A stretch of DNA of 64,000 bases, from contig JBMONO010000017.1 in assembly GCA_049323655.1 (NCBI GenBank), positions 1-64,000 of the forward strand. Direction: 5' to 3'. Shown here piece by piece: positions 26,672 to 35,807 of the stretch. The translations under genes and the position numbers were made by a program. The DNA comes from DB1 sp049323655. GTDB lineage: Bacteria; Desulfobacterota; Desulfobulbia; Desulfobulbales; SURF-16. Numbering within the stretch: the stretch's first letter is position 1; the number at the start of each line of letters is the position of its first letter. Below the pieces are notes generated by a model. It did no database searches. It was not told the DNA's origin and saw nothing but the letters and a program-made list of their open reading frames with translations.

Positions 26672-27703
26672 TCAATCGCGCAGGAAATGGCAGTTATAAC
26701 CGCCGGGATTTTTTTGCAGATAATCCTGATGATATTCCTCCGCCGCATAAAATTGCGGGGCCGGAACGATCTCCGTCACCAGCGGATCAGACCATGCCCC
26801 GGAGCGATTGACCTCCTCTTTTTTGCGTTCCGCCGCCTGCCGCTGCTTGTCGTCATGAAAAAAAATCACCGACCGGTACTGCGTGCCGATATCATTATGC
26901 TGCCGATTTATGGTGGTCGGGTCATGCAGCCGGAAAAAAAAATCGAGCAATGTCTCATACGTCACCTGGTGAGGATCGAACTCCACCTGGACCACCTCGG
27001 CGTGGCCGGTTTTCCCGCCGGAAACCTGCGAATAGGTCGGATCAGACGTCACGCCGCCGGCATAGCCTACCGTTGTCGCAATCACCCCTGGAATGGCGCG
27101 CAGGATCTCTTCCACCCCCCAGAAACAACCGGCCCCGAACAGGGCAATTTCCGTTGCCGTATCGACAGCCCCCCCGGTCGCCGCGACCATGGGGAAAAGC
27201 GATCGATAGCGTCCGTACCCTTCTTTTTCCAGCTCGGCAACCGGGATGAAACGCAGGGCAGCGGAGTTGATGCAGTAGCGCCGGCCGGTGGGGGGAGGTC
27301 CGTCGGCAAAGACATGGCCGAGATGGGAATCCGCCTCCCGGCTGCGCACCTCGATGCGTGTCATGAACAGACCGACGTCCTTTTTTTCGACAATATTGCC
27401 CGCCTCAAGCGGCGCGGAAAAACTCGGCCAGCCGGTGCCGGAATCAAATTTATCCAGCGAGCTGAACAGCGCTTCGCCGGAGATGATATCGACATAGATA
27501 CCGGATCGCTTGTTGTCCCAGTACTCATTGCGAAAGGGCGGCTCCGTCCCCCCCTCCCTGGTCACTCTGAACTGCAGCGGGGTGAGCCGACTCCGCAATG
27601 AATCATCGTCCCACATCTTCTCCTGCCATTTTTCGTCAGCCATGCATCCACCTGTGAACAAAAGTGAAAGGAACACACCAATCCAGCAGCACCGCATCCG
27701 CAT
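26672..27703 (-). CDS. msrBA: exported MsrB-MsrA fusion, methionine sulfoxide reductase
   Basis: 343 residues from the ATG at 27703, chosen because it gives a signal peptide (CCWIGVFLSLLFTGGC) with a lipobox; a start at 27871 is less likely. MsrB comes first (residues 24-160; catalytic Cys in RRYCINSAA, with EVRSREADSHLGHVF). MsrA follows (residues 185-343; catalytic Cys in GAGCFWG). MsrB lacks the CxxC zinc site found in some family members. The two reduce R- and S-methionine sulfoxide in envelope proteins. The B-then-A order is the reverse of the familiar PilB order. No weak second start is needed. The thioredoxin-like donor is not encoded here. Confidence 0.87.
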   Translation of the reverse strand: MRMRCCWIGVFLSLLFTGGCMADEKWQEKMWDDDSLRSRLTPLQFRVTREGGTEPPFRNEYWDNKRSGIYVDIISGEALFSSLDKFDSGTGWPSFSAPLEAGNIVEKKDVGLFMTRIEVRSREADSHLGHVFADGPPPTGRRYCINSAALRFIPVAELEKEGYGRYRSLFPMVAATGGAVDTATEIALFGAGCFWGVEEILRAIPGVIATTVGYAGGVTSDPTYSQVSGGKTGHAEVVQVEFDPHQVTYETLLDFFFRLHDPTTINRQHNDIGTQYRSVIFFHDDKQRQAAERKKEEVNRSGAWSDPLVTEIVPAPQFYAAEEYHQDYLQKNPGGYNCHFLRD

Positions 27704-27989
27704 TGTCGTCGGCCTGGCCGCAGAGCTGGTGTATGGCGGCCAAACCTCCTGCGCGCATATGCGGCATTGCTGAACAGGTACAACGATGGGGCGATTCGCA
27801 CGTTTTCCGTCCCAAGCTGGGTAGTTGCGAAGGAACAAAAGAAACGGCAGCAAAACAATTCGCCAGTTCATCGATTCTGCCTCCCCTCATTTTTTGCTGC
27901 TTGGGTTTTCAGGAAAAAAAAGCTATTGTCATCACAACACTGTATGAGTCGCTTTACCGGCAAAATGTTCAGCCAGGAGGAGGCACCCC

Positions 27990-28403
27990 ATGATACAGCA
28001 CGGCAACAGCCACAGCAAAACCATCGGCTACATCCTGTGGATTTTCGGTTTTACCGGCTCCCACCGTTTTTATTATGGGAAACCCATTTCCGGCACCCTC
28101 TATTTTTTCACCCTCGGCCTGCTCGGCATCGGCTGGCTGATCGACCTCTTTCTCATCCCCGCCATGGATCGCCAGGCCGACCTCCGTTTCCGGGAGGGCA
28201 AAATCGATTATACGGTGGCCTGGATCCTTCTCACCTTTCTCGGCCTGTTCGGCGTCCATCGCCTCTACATGGGCAAATGGTTCACCGGGCTGATCTATCT
28301 CTGCACCGGCGCCCTCCTCGGTTTCGGCTACATCTATGACTTCTGGACATTAAACGACCAGATCAGCTATCTGAACATGCGCCATGAAACAACCGACACC
28401 TGA
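27990..28403 (+). CDS. double TM2-domain membrane protein
   Basis: 137 residues with a strong ribosome site (AGGAGGAGG). Two TM2 modules lie in tandem: residues 10-55 (FGFTGSHRFYYGK, then GLLGIGWLIDLF) and 75-125 (LLTFLGLFGVHRLYMGKW, then GFGYIYDFWTLNDQI). Each TM2 module has two membrane helices, with the GxHRFY motif at the first turn. Function of the family is unknown. The MFS gene 26 nt downstream is on the same strand and may be co-transcribed. Confidence 0.82.
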   Translation: MIQHGNSHSKTIGYILWIFGFTGSHRFYYGKPISGTLYFFTLGLLGIGWLIDLFLIPAMDRQADLRFREGKIDYTVAWILLTFLGLFGVHRLYMGKWFTGLIYLCTGALLGFGYIYDFWTLNDQISYLNMRHETTDT

Positions 28404-28429
28404 TTCCGAACCTCTTTATCCCACCCGGC

Positions 28430-29707
28430 ATGAATCCCGCTGATCCCCGCTCCCTGTTCACGTCGATCCACTACGGCTGGTTCATTGTCGGGGCCGGCAC
28501 CCTCTGTATTTTCGCCGGACTCGGCTTCGGTCGCTTTGCCCTCGGCATGCTGCTGCCCTCCATGGGCCGGGGCCTCGAGCTGACTTACTCGCAGATGGGA
28601 CTGATCAGCACCGCGAATTTCATCGGCTATCTGCTCGCCGTCCTCATCAGCGGCAAGATGACGGCCCGCTTCGGGGCGCGTCTCGTCATCACCGGCGCAC
28701 TTTTCATGGCCGGCGCATCGATGATGGCGGTCGGCGCCAGTGGCGGCCTTTTCGCCATTACCCTGCTCTATGCCGTCACCGGCATGGGCAGCGGTCTTTC
28801 CAATGTGCCGATGATGGGGCTGATCTCCGCCTGGTTCACCAGTCGCACCCGTGGTCGGGCAACGGGCTTTGTCGTCATCGGCAGCGGCTTCGCCATCATC
28901 ATTTCCGGTCGTCTCATTCCCTGGTTGACCCAAAGCGGCACCGACGGTTGGCGATCCGGCTGGTTTCTCCTCGGCACCGGCGTTACCCTCGCCGCCCTGA
29001 TCTGCTGGCTCATCCTGCGCAACCGGCCGCAGGAACTCGGCCTGCAGCCGGTTGGCGGCAGTGGAGTTTCCAGCCAGCATGGCCTCGCGCCGCCACCGGT
29101 CAGCAGTCGCACCCTCTTTCACTGCGCCGTTATCTACTTTCTCTTCGGCTTCACCTATGTCATCTATGTTACCTTCATCGTCACGGCCCTCGTCAACGAA
29201 CGCGGCTTTTCCGAAAATACCGCCGGCCTCTTCTGGTCCTGGGTCGGTGTGCTGAGCCTTTTTTCCGGGCCGGTGTTCGGCACCCTTTCCGACCGGCACG
29301 GCCGGAAAGGGGCGCTGACCCTGGTCTTCGCCATCCAGACCTTATCCTATCTCTTAATAGCTGCCAACCTGCCAGGGCCGGCCCTTTATCTCTCCATCGG
29401 CTCTTTCGGCCTTGTCGCCTGGAGCATCCCGTCGATCATGGCAGCCCTGATCGGTGATTATGTAGGTCCGCAGCGGGCGGTGTCGGTCTTTGGCTTCATC
29501 ACCTTTGTCTTTGCCATCGGCCAGATCTCCGGCCCTTATCTGGCCGGCCTGCTGGCTGAACGCAGCGGCAGCTTTTCCGGCAGCTTTTACCTGGCGGCCG
29601 GCCTGGCTCTGTCTGCAGCAGGCCTGTCCGCCCGCCTGCCGATGCCGGCGCAGACCGGTCCGCAGCCCGTCAAACAGTATGCAGATTGCACGCCAGCAAA
29701 GAAGTGA
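28430..29707 (+). CDS. MFS transporter, YbfB/YjiJ-like
   Basis: 425 residues with 12 hydrophobic segments. It opens GWFIVGAGTLCIFAGLGFGRFALGML, typical of the YbfB/YjiJ-like MFS group. Cytoplasmic-loop motif A-like sequences are present (ISGKMTARFGARLV and GTLSDRHGRKGALT). The substrate is unknown. The gene follows the TM2 protein and ends just before MITE copy 5. Confidence 0.8.
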   Translation: MNPADPRSLFTSIHYGWFIVGAGTLCIFAGLGFGRFALGMLLPSMGRGLELTYSQMGLISTANFIGYLLAVLISGKMTARFGARLVITGALFMAGASMMAVGASGGLFAITLLYAVTGMGSGLSNVPMMGLISAWFTSRTRGRATGFVVIGSGFAIIISGRLIPWLTQSGTDGWRSGWFLLGTGVTLAALICWLILRNRPQELGLQPVGGSGVSSQHGLAPPPVSSRTLFHCAVIYFLFGFTYVIYVTFIVTALVNERGFSENTAGLFWSWVGVLSLFSGPVFGTLSDRHGRKGALTLVFAIQTLSYLLIAANLPGPALYLSIGSFGLVAWSIPSIMAALIGDYVGPQRAVSVFGFITFVFAIGQISGPYLAGLLAERSGSFSGSFYLAAGLALSAAGLSARLPMPAQTGPQPVKQYADCTPAKK

Positions 29708-29748
29708 AACAGGGAGCATTGCCTTTTCCATCAGAAAGAAGGCAGATT

Positions 29749-29872
29749 GACGAAATCGTAACAAATACTTTTTCACCACAGAGAACGCGAAGTGCACAGC
29801 GAAAACATATTCAATGACAAATAATTATTTCCGTGAGCTCTGTGGTTAATTTTTCGTTTTTACGGAATCGTC
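29749..29872 (+). mobile_element. MITE-like element, copy 5
   Basis: 124 bp, starting GACGAAATCGTAACAAATAC and ending TTTTTACGGAATCGTC. Flanks CAGATT (29743-29748) and ACGATT (29873-29878) match imperfectly (GATT shared). More diverged than other copies, for instance in the central AT-rich part. Downstream of the MFS gene, between it and the converging PilZ gene. Confidence 0.7.
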
Positions 29873-29907
29873 ACGATTGACAGGCGAGAATTGTCGGGCG
29901 GGAAGAA

Positions 29908-30258
29908 TCATGACAGCTGGGCGGCATGACTGGAGATGAAGTCGATCAGCCTGGTGTGCTGTTCCTCGCTCATCTCTTCAAAGAGAATATGGCATTTGCG
30001 GACAAAAACATTGAAAATCGATTCACCGGGAAATATGTCACTGCGCAGGATACGAATATTCAGCTCACACAGGGAGGTCTGCTTCTCCAGGCAGCGAATC
30101 TCGAGGGTACCGGTTGGATGCGGCGTATGTTCATCGTTGATGCAGGAGCAGAGCAAGCCACCCATGCTGATATTTTCGATTTTGCCGATGTTGCCGGAAT
30201 GGACAACAAAATGGCCGTTGGCCAGTTTGAATCGTTGATCTTTTCTGCGATCGTTCAT
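29908..30258 (-). CDS. PilZ-domain protein
   Basis: 116 residues. It starts RRKDQRFKL (RxxxR) and continues with ENISMGGLLC, the D/NxSxxG-type motif. These two motifs bind c-di-GMP in PilZ proteins. Nothing else is fused to it, so it would act as a single-domain c-di-GMP receptor, in the style of YcgR-like or PilZ adaptors. A possible reader for the globin-coupled cyclase at 21.4-22.5 kb; this link is inference only. Confidence 0.82.
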   Translation of the reverse strand: MNDRRKDQRFKLANGHFVVHSGNIGKIENISMGGLLCSCINDEHTPHPTGTLEIRCLEKQTSLCELNIRILRSDIFPGESIFNVFVRKCHILFEEMSEEQHTRLIDFISSHAAQLS

Positions 30259-30412
30259 GCGGGGGGGTCTCCGTTTCCGAATGCTTCATCATTTATGAAC
30301 AATTATCATTTTGGCATATTTACTTGATTTCTGCGGCTAATAAAATATGGCAAATTGTCACACGCCTACAGTGTCACACCTGCCGAGACAACATCTCCGT
30401 CCCAGCACCTTC

Positions 30413-32815
30413 ATGAAAAAACCATTTGTGCTCTTGCTGCTGATCACGGTTATCTCAATAGCTTATCCCGATTCCGCCCGGGCGGGCGGCCCGACGGTGG
30501 ATCGCACCCTGGAGGCCCTGGGTCGAGTGCCGGGCATCTCGGCAGCCGAACTCGACCGTGGCAAGCCTTTCATCGAAAAAATGGACTACACCAGCATGCG
30601 GGTGGTCCGCGCCCTCTGCGGACTGGCCGACATCACCCCGTCGAAGGCGCTGCGGCTTCTGGCAATTACCAGGGAAGAGAATCTGGGCTATGATCATCTG
30701 CTGCTTTTTGAGCGTTACTGTGAGATGGAGGGAGTGACCGTGGCCATCGCCCTGGCTGCCCTGGAGGAAATCCGGGGGCTTGCTTTCACCACTGTTTGGG
30801 CTGCGGCCAGCCTTTTCGCCGTGCCCGGTATCGGTCGCGAGCAGGCGATGGCCGGCCTTGCAGTTCTGCGGGAGATGCGGGACCCCGGCCGCTGGGCCGC
30901 CAAAGCGTACTGTGAGACCCGTGACCTGAGCCAGCCCCTGCTGACGCAGGGCTTACGCCGCATCAGCGCCATGAGTGATCACCAGAGCCGGGCAACGGAG
31001 ACGGCCTGCACGATCAAAGACATCACCGCACCCCAGGCCCTTACCCTCATGGATGATATCATCGCCCTTGATCCCTGGGACGTGGCCAATGCCCGCGCCC
31101 TGCTCGGCCTGGAAGAGATGACGCCCGAGACCGCTCACGGCTGGCTGACCGGCTATTTCCGCCTGCCCCGACCGGAGCGCGACATCGCCTTTCTCTCCCT
31201 GTCGCCGGTCGACAAAAAAATCCTGCTGCACACCTTTTTCAACGCCTCGGATCACTTTGTTCGCATGATCAATGATTTTCATGCGGTCTGCCATGACAGC
31301 GGCGCCGAGATCTCCGAGGGAGAACTGCGCGGCTCCACGTTTGACCGTCTCAACTTTCTCTTTTCCCGCCTGCCGGCCGGCGCCCGGGATAAATTCACCC
31401 CGTCCTTCACCGCCGCGTTGCAGAAAAGAGACAAGGGCTCCGTGATCTATGTGCTGCGCGACGCCACCGCCTTTTCCCGCAAGTATGTTGCCACCCAGCT
31501 CTCCACCGCCAATATCTACACCCTGATGACCAGGGTGTCGGTCCTTTACGACAGCTCCTTTCGGTTGATTCTCATTCCGGAGCTGCAAAAACGGCTGGCC
31601 ATGCTCCACGAGGGCCGCCTGCTCGCCTTTCTGCGGGCAACTGACCCCGACAACCTCTATGTCGCCAATTTCATCTCCAGCCTCTCCCTCAAAGGCCGGC
31701 TTTCCCTGTTTTTCCCCGCCGACCAGATCGGCCAGGAGCATATCCTCGAACTGGTGGCAACATCGGCCTTTCAGGATGAAAACAGTCTGGTCCTCTTTGC
31801 CGCCACCTTCAAAAAACTGCTCATTGCCATCCTGCCCGGCTCCCGCGATTTCATTATCGGCAAGATGATGGCCAAGGCCGACGACTCGAACATCTTCGCC
31901 AAACTGGTCCGCACCACCCTTCAGTATTATCTGGAGGAACAGCCCGGCATTCTCGGTCAGGACAATATAGTCCGAATAACCGGCGTGCTGGCGCAGCACG
32001 AACCGGTCATACTGGCCAGATACTGGCGCACGCCTTTTGCCGAATGGTTACGCGACGGGGTGCTCAGCAGCCTGTCGGTTTTCCACGGCGACGACGACGG
32101 CCACGCCTCCTTTGTTGCCAATTGCGCCCTGCTGACCGGCAAAGGCTATCGCAGCCGCGCCAGTCTGCGCTTTCCGGAGGCCGGCTTCGGCGACCAGGCC
32201 AGACTGAGCGAAATTCTGGCCGCGGTCAACCAGCGGGCCGGCGGTTCTTTTGCCAGGCTCTTTTCCTTTCTGCGGAACAGCGGTTTGGTGGTTGATTTTT
32301 CCCGAACCGCAAACGGCATTGAGATCTCTCACAGCGTCAGCGTCTATCAGGATGCGGAAAGCCAGCAGCGTCTCCTGGAACATTTCCTGCGGGACGACCA
32401 CGAGATGTTTGCTCACCGGGGTCACAGTTACTGGCTCAATGAACATCTGCTTGACCCGCTCCATGAACTGCGCGAAAAAAAACGGATCGGCAAGGAAGAG
32501 ATGGCCGCCAAAACCCGTTTCCTCAGTATCGGCGCCTGTGGAGGGGTCAACATTTATGCCGACCTCGCCCGCATCTTTTGCGGCACCATTGATGTTCTCG
32601 GCAGCCTCGGCGCAGGCAAGACCGGCATCAACAACCTCTACAACTGGTTTCTTCTGGAAACGGTGGCGGCCAGGGGCGGAGAGGGAAGCTGGCAGGAGAT
32701 GGATCGTCGGGCCCTGCCGCTCTTTGCCGAAGATCCGGAAAAGGATTACCAACTGCCCGGCGAGTTGCCGTCGCTTCTTTATAAGGTGGTGGGAGAGGAG
32801 CGGTGCTGGTTCTGA
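30413..32815 (+). CDS. large exported protein with a caspase-like (clan CD) His/Cys motif
   Basis: 800 residues from the ATG at 30413; the earlier ATG at 30347 adds 22 residues before the signal peptide. A signal peptide (PFVLLLLITVISIAYPDSARA) leads to about 600 residues of mostly helical sequence without a clear domain match; TIGRE- and LLGLEEMTPETA-type repeats hint at alpha-solenoid. Near the C-terminus H668-RG-H671-S and, 38 residues later, SIGA-C709-GG look like the His/Cys dyad of caspase-fold (clan CD) peptidases. Similar HRGHSY...CGG pairs occur in uncharacterised bacterial proteins, to my recollection. The C-terminal 37 nt overlap the converging L,D-transpeptidase. Function not known. 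Confidence 0.6.
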   Translation: MKKPFVLLLLITVISIAYPDSARAGGPTVDRTLEALGRVPGISAAELDRGKPFIEKMDYTSMRVVRALCGLADITPSKALRLLAITREENLGYDHLLLFERYCEMEGVTVAIALAALEEIRGLAFTTVWAAASLFAVPGIGREQAMAGLAVLREMRDPGRWAAKAYCETRDLSQPLLTQGLRRISAMSDHQSRATETACTIKDITAPQALTLMDDIIALDPWDVANARALLGLEEMTPETAHGWLTGYFRLPRPERDIAFLSLSPVDKKILLHTFFNASDHFVRMINDFHAVCHDSGAEISEGELRGSTFDRLNFLFSRLPAGARDKFTPSFTAALQKRDKGSVIYVLRDATAFSRKYVATQLSTANIYTLMTRVSVLYDSSFRLILIPELQKRLAMLHEGRLLAFLRATDPDNLYVANFISSLSLKGRLSLFFPADQIGQEHILELVATSAFQDENSLVLFAATFKKLLIAILPGSRDFIIGKMMAKADDSNIFAKLVRTTLQYYLEEQPGILGQDNIVRITGVLAQHEPVILARYWRTPFAEWLRDGVLSSLSVFHGDDDGHASFVANCALLTGKGYRSRASLRFPEAGFGDQARLSEILAAVNQRAGGSFARLFSFLRNSGLVVDFSRTANGIEISHSVSVYQDAESQQRLLEHFLRDDHEMFAHRGHSYWLNEHLLDPLHELREKKRIGKEEMAAKTRFLSIGACGGVNIYADLARIFCGTIDVLGSLGAGKTGINNLYNWFLLETVAARGGEGSWQEMDRRALPLFAEDPEKDYQLPGELPSLLYKVVGEERCWF

Positions 32816-33627
32816 ACGCGACGTCCGGCTGAGGGCGTGCGCCCTCCAGTCTGCTGCTGCGCCGTTTCCTCAGCGGGAGGGGCAAAGACATAACGCTTGT
32901 TTTTGACCGTGACCAGCGGTGGGATATGCGTCTCTTCGAAAAGATCGTATCCTTCCTTGAGGTTTTGCCAGAAGGGCCTCCATGGCGAGCGTTTATAGAG
33001 CGCCATGTTCGCCTGGGTCATGCGGAAGGGAAAAACATGGACGCCGAAGGCTTCCTGGCCATTTTTCAGGGCCGCATCAGCCAGGGTGTAAATTTCGTCC
33101 ATCTGCCGGTCGTTCATGGCGAAACAGCCGACCGAGACGCAGTCGCCATGTACCATCAGGGCGCTGCCAGAGCGACCGAGCGCCCTGTCATAATCGTTGG
33201 GGAAACCGAGATCGAATGCCAGATGAAATTGGCTTAATGGGTTGAGCCTGCTCACGCTGACGCCATAAAACCCCTCCGGGCTCTGGCGATCGCCTTCCCG
33301 CAGCTTCGGCCCCAGATCGCCGGAAAAGGCACAGATCTCATAGGTCTTGAACAGTTTGTAGCGATCCTCGGCCTGTATCCACACTTCGAGCTCGTTGGAG
33401 ACCTTGAAGATCCGGATAAAAATAGGGCGGCCGAGTTCCATGCCGAGCCGGTTCAGCTCCGGTTGCAGCATCGTCGCCGTATGCCGACAAACCGCTGCCG
33501 CCCTGTCGTCAGCAGGCATGGTGGCACGAACGGGCGTGGCTATCAGCCAGAGCGGGACAATGAGGGCCATGGCAGCAAGAGAGCGCGCCAGGCAGAAGGT
33601 TCGGCGGGTGGTCGTTGGTTTTTTCAT
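32779..33627 (-). CDS. L,D-transpeptidase (YkuD) / YafK-like murein enzyme
   Basis: 282 residues from the ATG at 33627; a signal peptide/anchor follows (LARSLAAMALIVPLWLIATPVRA). The catalytic motif HGDCVSVGCFAM fits the YkuD HxxxS/TxGCxx signature. YafK-type enzymes release or attach lipoprotein or cross-link peptides in peptidoglycan. The C-terminal tail (after about residue 255) is low-complexity and may be disordered. Its end overlaps by 37 nt the end of the unknown protein upstream, on opposite strands. The next gene over is a lytic transglycosylase, so the area has a wall-maintenance theme. Confidence 0.85.
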   Translation of the reverse strand: MKKPTTTRRTFCLARSLAAMALIVPLWLIATPVRATMPADDRAAAVCRHTATMLQPELNRLGMELGRPIFIRIFKVSNELEVWIQAEDRYKLFKTYEICAFSGDLGPKLREGDRQSPEGFYGVSVSRLNPLSQFHLAFDLGFPNDYDRALGRSGSALMVHGDCVSVGCFAMNDRQMDEIYTLADAALKNGQEAFGVHVFPFRMTQANMALYKRSPWRPFWQNLKEGYDLFEETHIPPLVTVKNKRYVFAPPAEETAQQQTGGRTPSAGRRVQNQHRSSPTTL

Positions 33628-33954
33628 TGGCAATCTTTCCCAAAGGGAATTGGTCATAATCGTCAGATGAAGGGACACCCAGGCAGCACGGGAGCTCTGC
33701 CGCGGCGACACATCCCTTTTTCATCAATAGCACACCTGGCGTCGGGAAACAAATATTTCGGCTGTTGCATCCCTTCCGGCAATGCTTTTTGCCGGACCAG
33801 GGCCTGTTACTGTTGTGCCGATGTCTTGCAAAAACGTCGCCACCGTCCTCTTGTTGCCCAATGAACGCAGATCAATATTGACATCGTCGGCAAATTACGG
33901 TTTTGATGGAACATGAGGATGTTCATTGCCGCCCTTTTTCCCCCTTATTTCCCT
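33628..33954. other. intergenic, nothing recognised
   Basis: Divergent promoter region of about 330 nt between the L,D-transpeptidase and the transglycosylase genes. A TTGACA at 33878-33883 could serve the latter, but no good -10 is found. No gene or RNA recognised. Confidence 0.45.
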
Positions 33955-35793
33955 ATGCGCCGCTTCCTGCTGCCGTTGCTCTGCTTTTTCTGTCTGATTG
34001 CCGGGCCGCCGGTCGCCCAGGCCGCCCTGGTCGAACTCCCCCTGACCCTGCGCACCCAGCTGCTGCAACGCGCCCTTGCCCGCCATCTTCAGCAGAAAGA
34101 GGGAGAAGCGGTCGTCTTTTATCAGGAAGGCCCCTCCCGTTACCTGCATGCCGACCGCATTCAGTTTTCCATCAGGGGCCAACAGCCGCATTTCACCTGT
34201 CACGGCCGCGCCGGCCTCGGCTTCAGTTTGCTCGGCATCACCCCGGTCGGCCTGCAGTGGAGCGGCTCCATTGATCTGACCCTCCAGCCCTATGTCGACG
34301 ACCACTGGCAGTTACGCTATCGCATCCTCGATTCCGCCCTCTTTGATGATGAGGGGAAACGGCCGACGATCACCGGTTTTGTCTGGGATCTGATTAAAAA
34401 ATTTCTCCATCCCCGGCTTGAACAGTTCTCGCTCGATCTTGCCATGCCCAAGGAAGAAATCTCCGCAGTGCTGGCCGCCTGCACCACCCCCGAGGAGGCG
34501 GAACAACTGGCCGTGGTGCTGCGCACCCTGACGGTCGGCCCGGTGCGGGTCGATCCCACCGGCTTCGTTGTGCCGCTTTTTCTGACGGTTGACGAGTCGC
34601 GGCTCGCACCACCACCCCTGCCCGCCCAGGCCCCCCTGCAACCCGAAGAGATCGAAGCATTTCTCAGGGTACTGGAACCGTGGGATGCCTTCCTTGTTTT
34701 CGTTATCAAAAATGCCGCCACTGATCTGGTGGATGCCATGATGCGCGAGGAGCTGTTCGACCTTCTCATCAGTAGCCGCTACCAGTTGCTGCCCATTCTC
34801 TCCGGCGAGACGGCAGCCGATCCGGATGATCCTCTTCGCGCCCTGTTCGTCGCCGCCTGGCAGGAGCTGCGCGCCATCATCGAACATGCCGAGGACCGCG
34901 GCCTGATCCAGGGGCAACCTTTGCGATACATGACCTTCATCAACGCCGGCGATGCCCTCATTACCCTCGACAAAGCGGCGCCCGGACTGGGCATGCGCAT
35001 CAGCAGCGACGGCCTGCGTCGCTGGGCCCGCACCCTGAAGCCGGGCGCCACGGAAGATCCGCTCCGTTTTGACTGGACGGTTGACCCGCAGCTGCGCGAA
35101 CTCTTCAATTTCGCCCCGGAGCCGGAGCCCGAGGCGACGGAACAGCCTAACAGCAGAAACTTTTTCGATTTTTTCCTGTCGTCTGCCTGGGCCGCCGATT
35201 CGGCAACCCCTCCGCGGCTTGACCGCTGGGTGCCGCACCTGGAGGAACTCCTCGACTATCAGCAACTGATGGAGGCCCTGATCGCCACCGTTGCCGAGGA
35301 AGAGATCCGGCGGGAAAAGCTTGATAGCCGCTACGCGGAGGTGTTCCGCCATCTGGTGCCCACCACCGCTCTCATTGAAAGCTGCTGGCGCCAGTATGTC
35401 CGGCAGGGAAAGGAGATCTCCTACCTGAAATCAAAGGTCGGCAGCATTGGTCTGATGCAGGTCAACCAGAACGTCTGGCGCGGATTCTATGACGTGGAAC
35501 GACTGCGCTGGGAGGTTGGGTACAACACCCGGGCCGGAGCGCAGATTCTCATGCGCTATCTGAAAAAATACGGCATTGCCGTGGAGAAAAAAAATCAGGA
35601 TCTCCAGACCGGTATCCGCGCCACCTATGCGGTCTATAATGCCGGTCCCCGTGCAGCAAATCGATTCATGAAGACCGATGGGCAGCAGGCAAAAAGCGCT
35701 CTGGACCGTAAATTCTGGAATACCTATCAGGCAATAGCCTCAGGAGGTGTTGTCAATCTCTCTTCCTGCAAGGTCGATCTGCCCGATGCCTGA
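33955..35793 (+). CDS. exported lytic transglycosylase with an N-terminal unknown region
   Basis: 612 residues from the ATG at 33955, which gives a clean signal peptide (FLLPLLCFFCLIAGPPVAQA). An ATG at 33913 would add 14 residues. The first 440 residues have no recognised domain. The last 190 are an SLT lytic transglycosylase domain with catalytic Glu in ALIESCWRQYV, then SKVGSIGLMQVN and AYNAGP-like VYNAGPR. It cleaves peptidoglycan glycan strands to 1,6-anhydro products. Directed away from the L,D-transpeptidase; the two could act on the same wall. Confidence 0.85.
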   Translation: MRRFLLPLLCFFCLIAGPPVAQAALVELPLTLRTQLLQRALARHLQQKEGEAVVFYQEGPSRYLHADRIQFSIRGQQPHFTCHGRAGLGFSLLGITPVGLQWSGSIDLTLQPYVDDHWQLRYRILDSALFDDEGKRPTITGFVWDLIKKFLHPRLEQFSLDLAMPKEEISAVLAACTTPEEAEQLAVVLRTLTVGPVRVDPTGFVVPLFLTVDESRLAPPPLPAQAPLQPEEIEAFLRVLEPWDAFLVFVIKNAATDLVDAMMREELFDLLISSRYQLLPILSGETAADPDDPLRALFVAAWQELRAIIEHAEDRGLIQGQPLRYMTFINAGDALITLDKAAPGLGMRISSDGLRRWARTLKPGATEDPLRFDWTVDPQLRELFNFAPEPEPEATEQPNSRNFFDFFLSSAWAADSATPPRLDRWVPHLEELLDYQQLMEALIATVAEEEIRREKLDSRYAEVFRHLVPTTALIESCWRQYVRQGKEISYLKSKVGSIGLMQVNQNVWRGFYDVERLRWEVGYNTRAGAQILMRYLKKYGIAVEKKNQDLQTGIRATYAVYNAGPRAANRFMKTDGQQAKSALDRKFWNTYQAIASGGVVNLSSCKVDLPDA

Positions 35794-35807
35794 CAGGGCC
35801 GTCTCCC

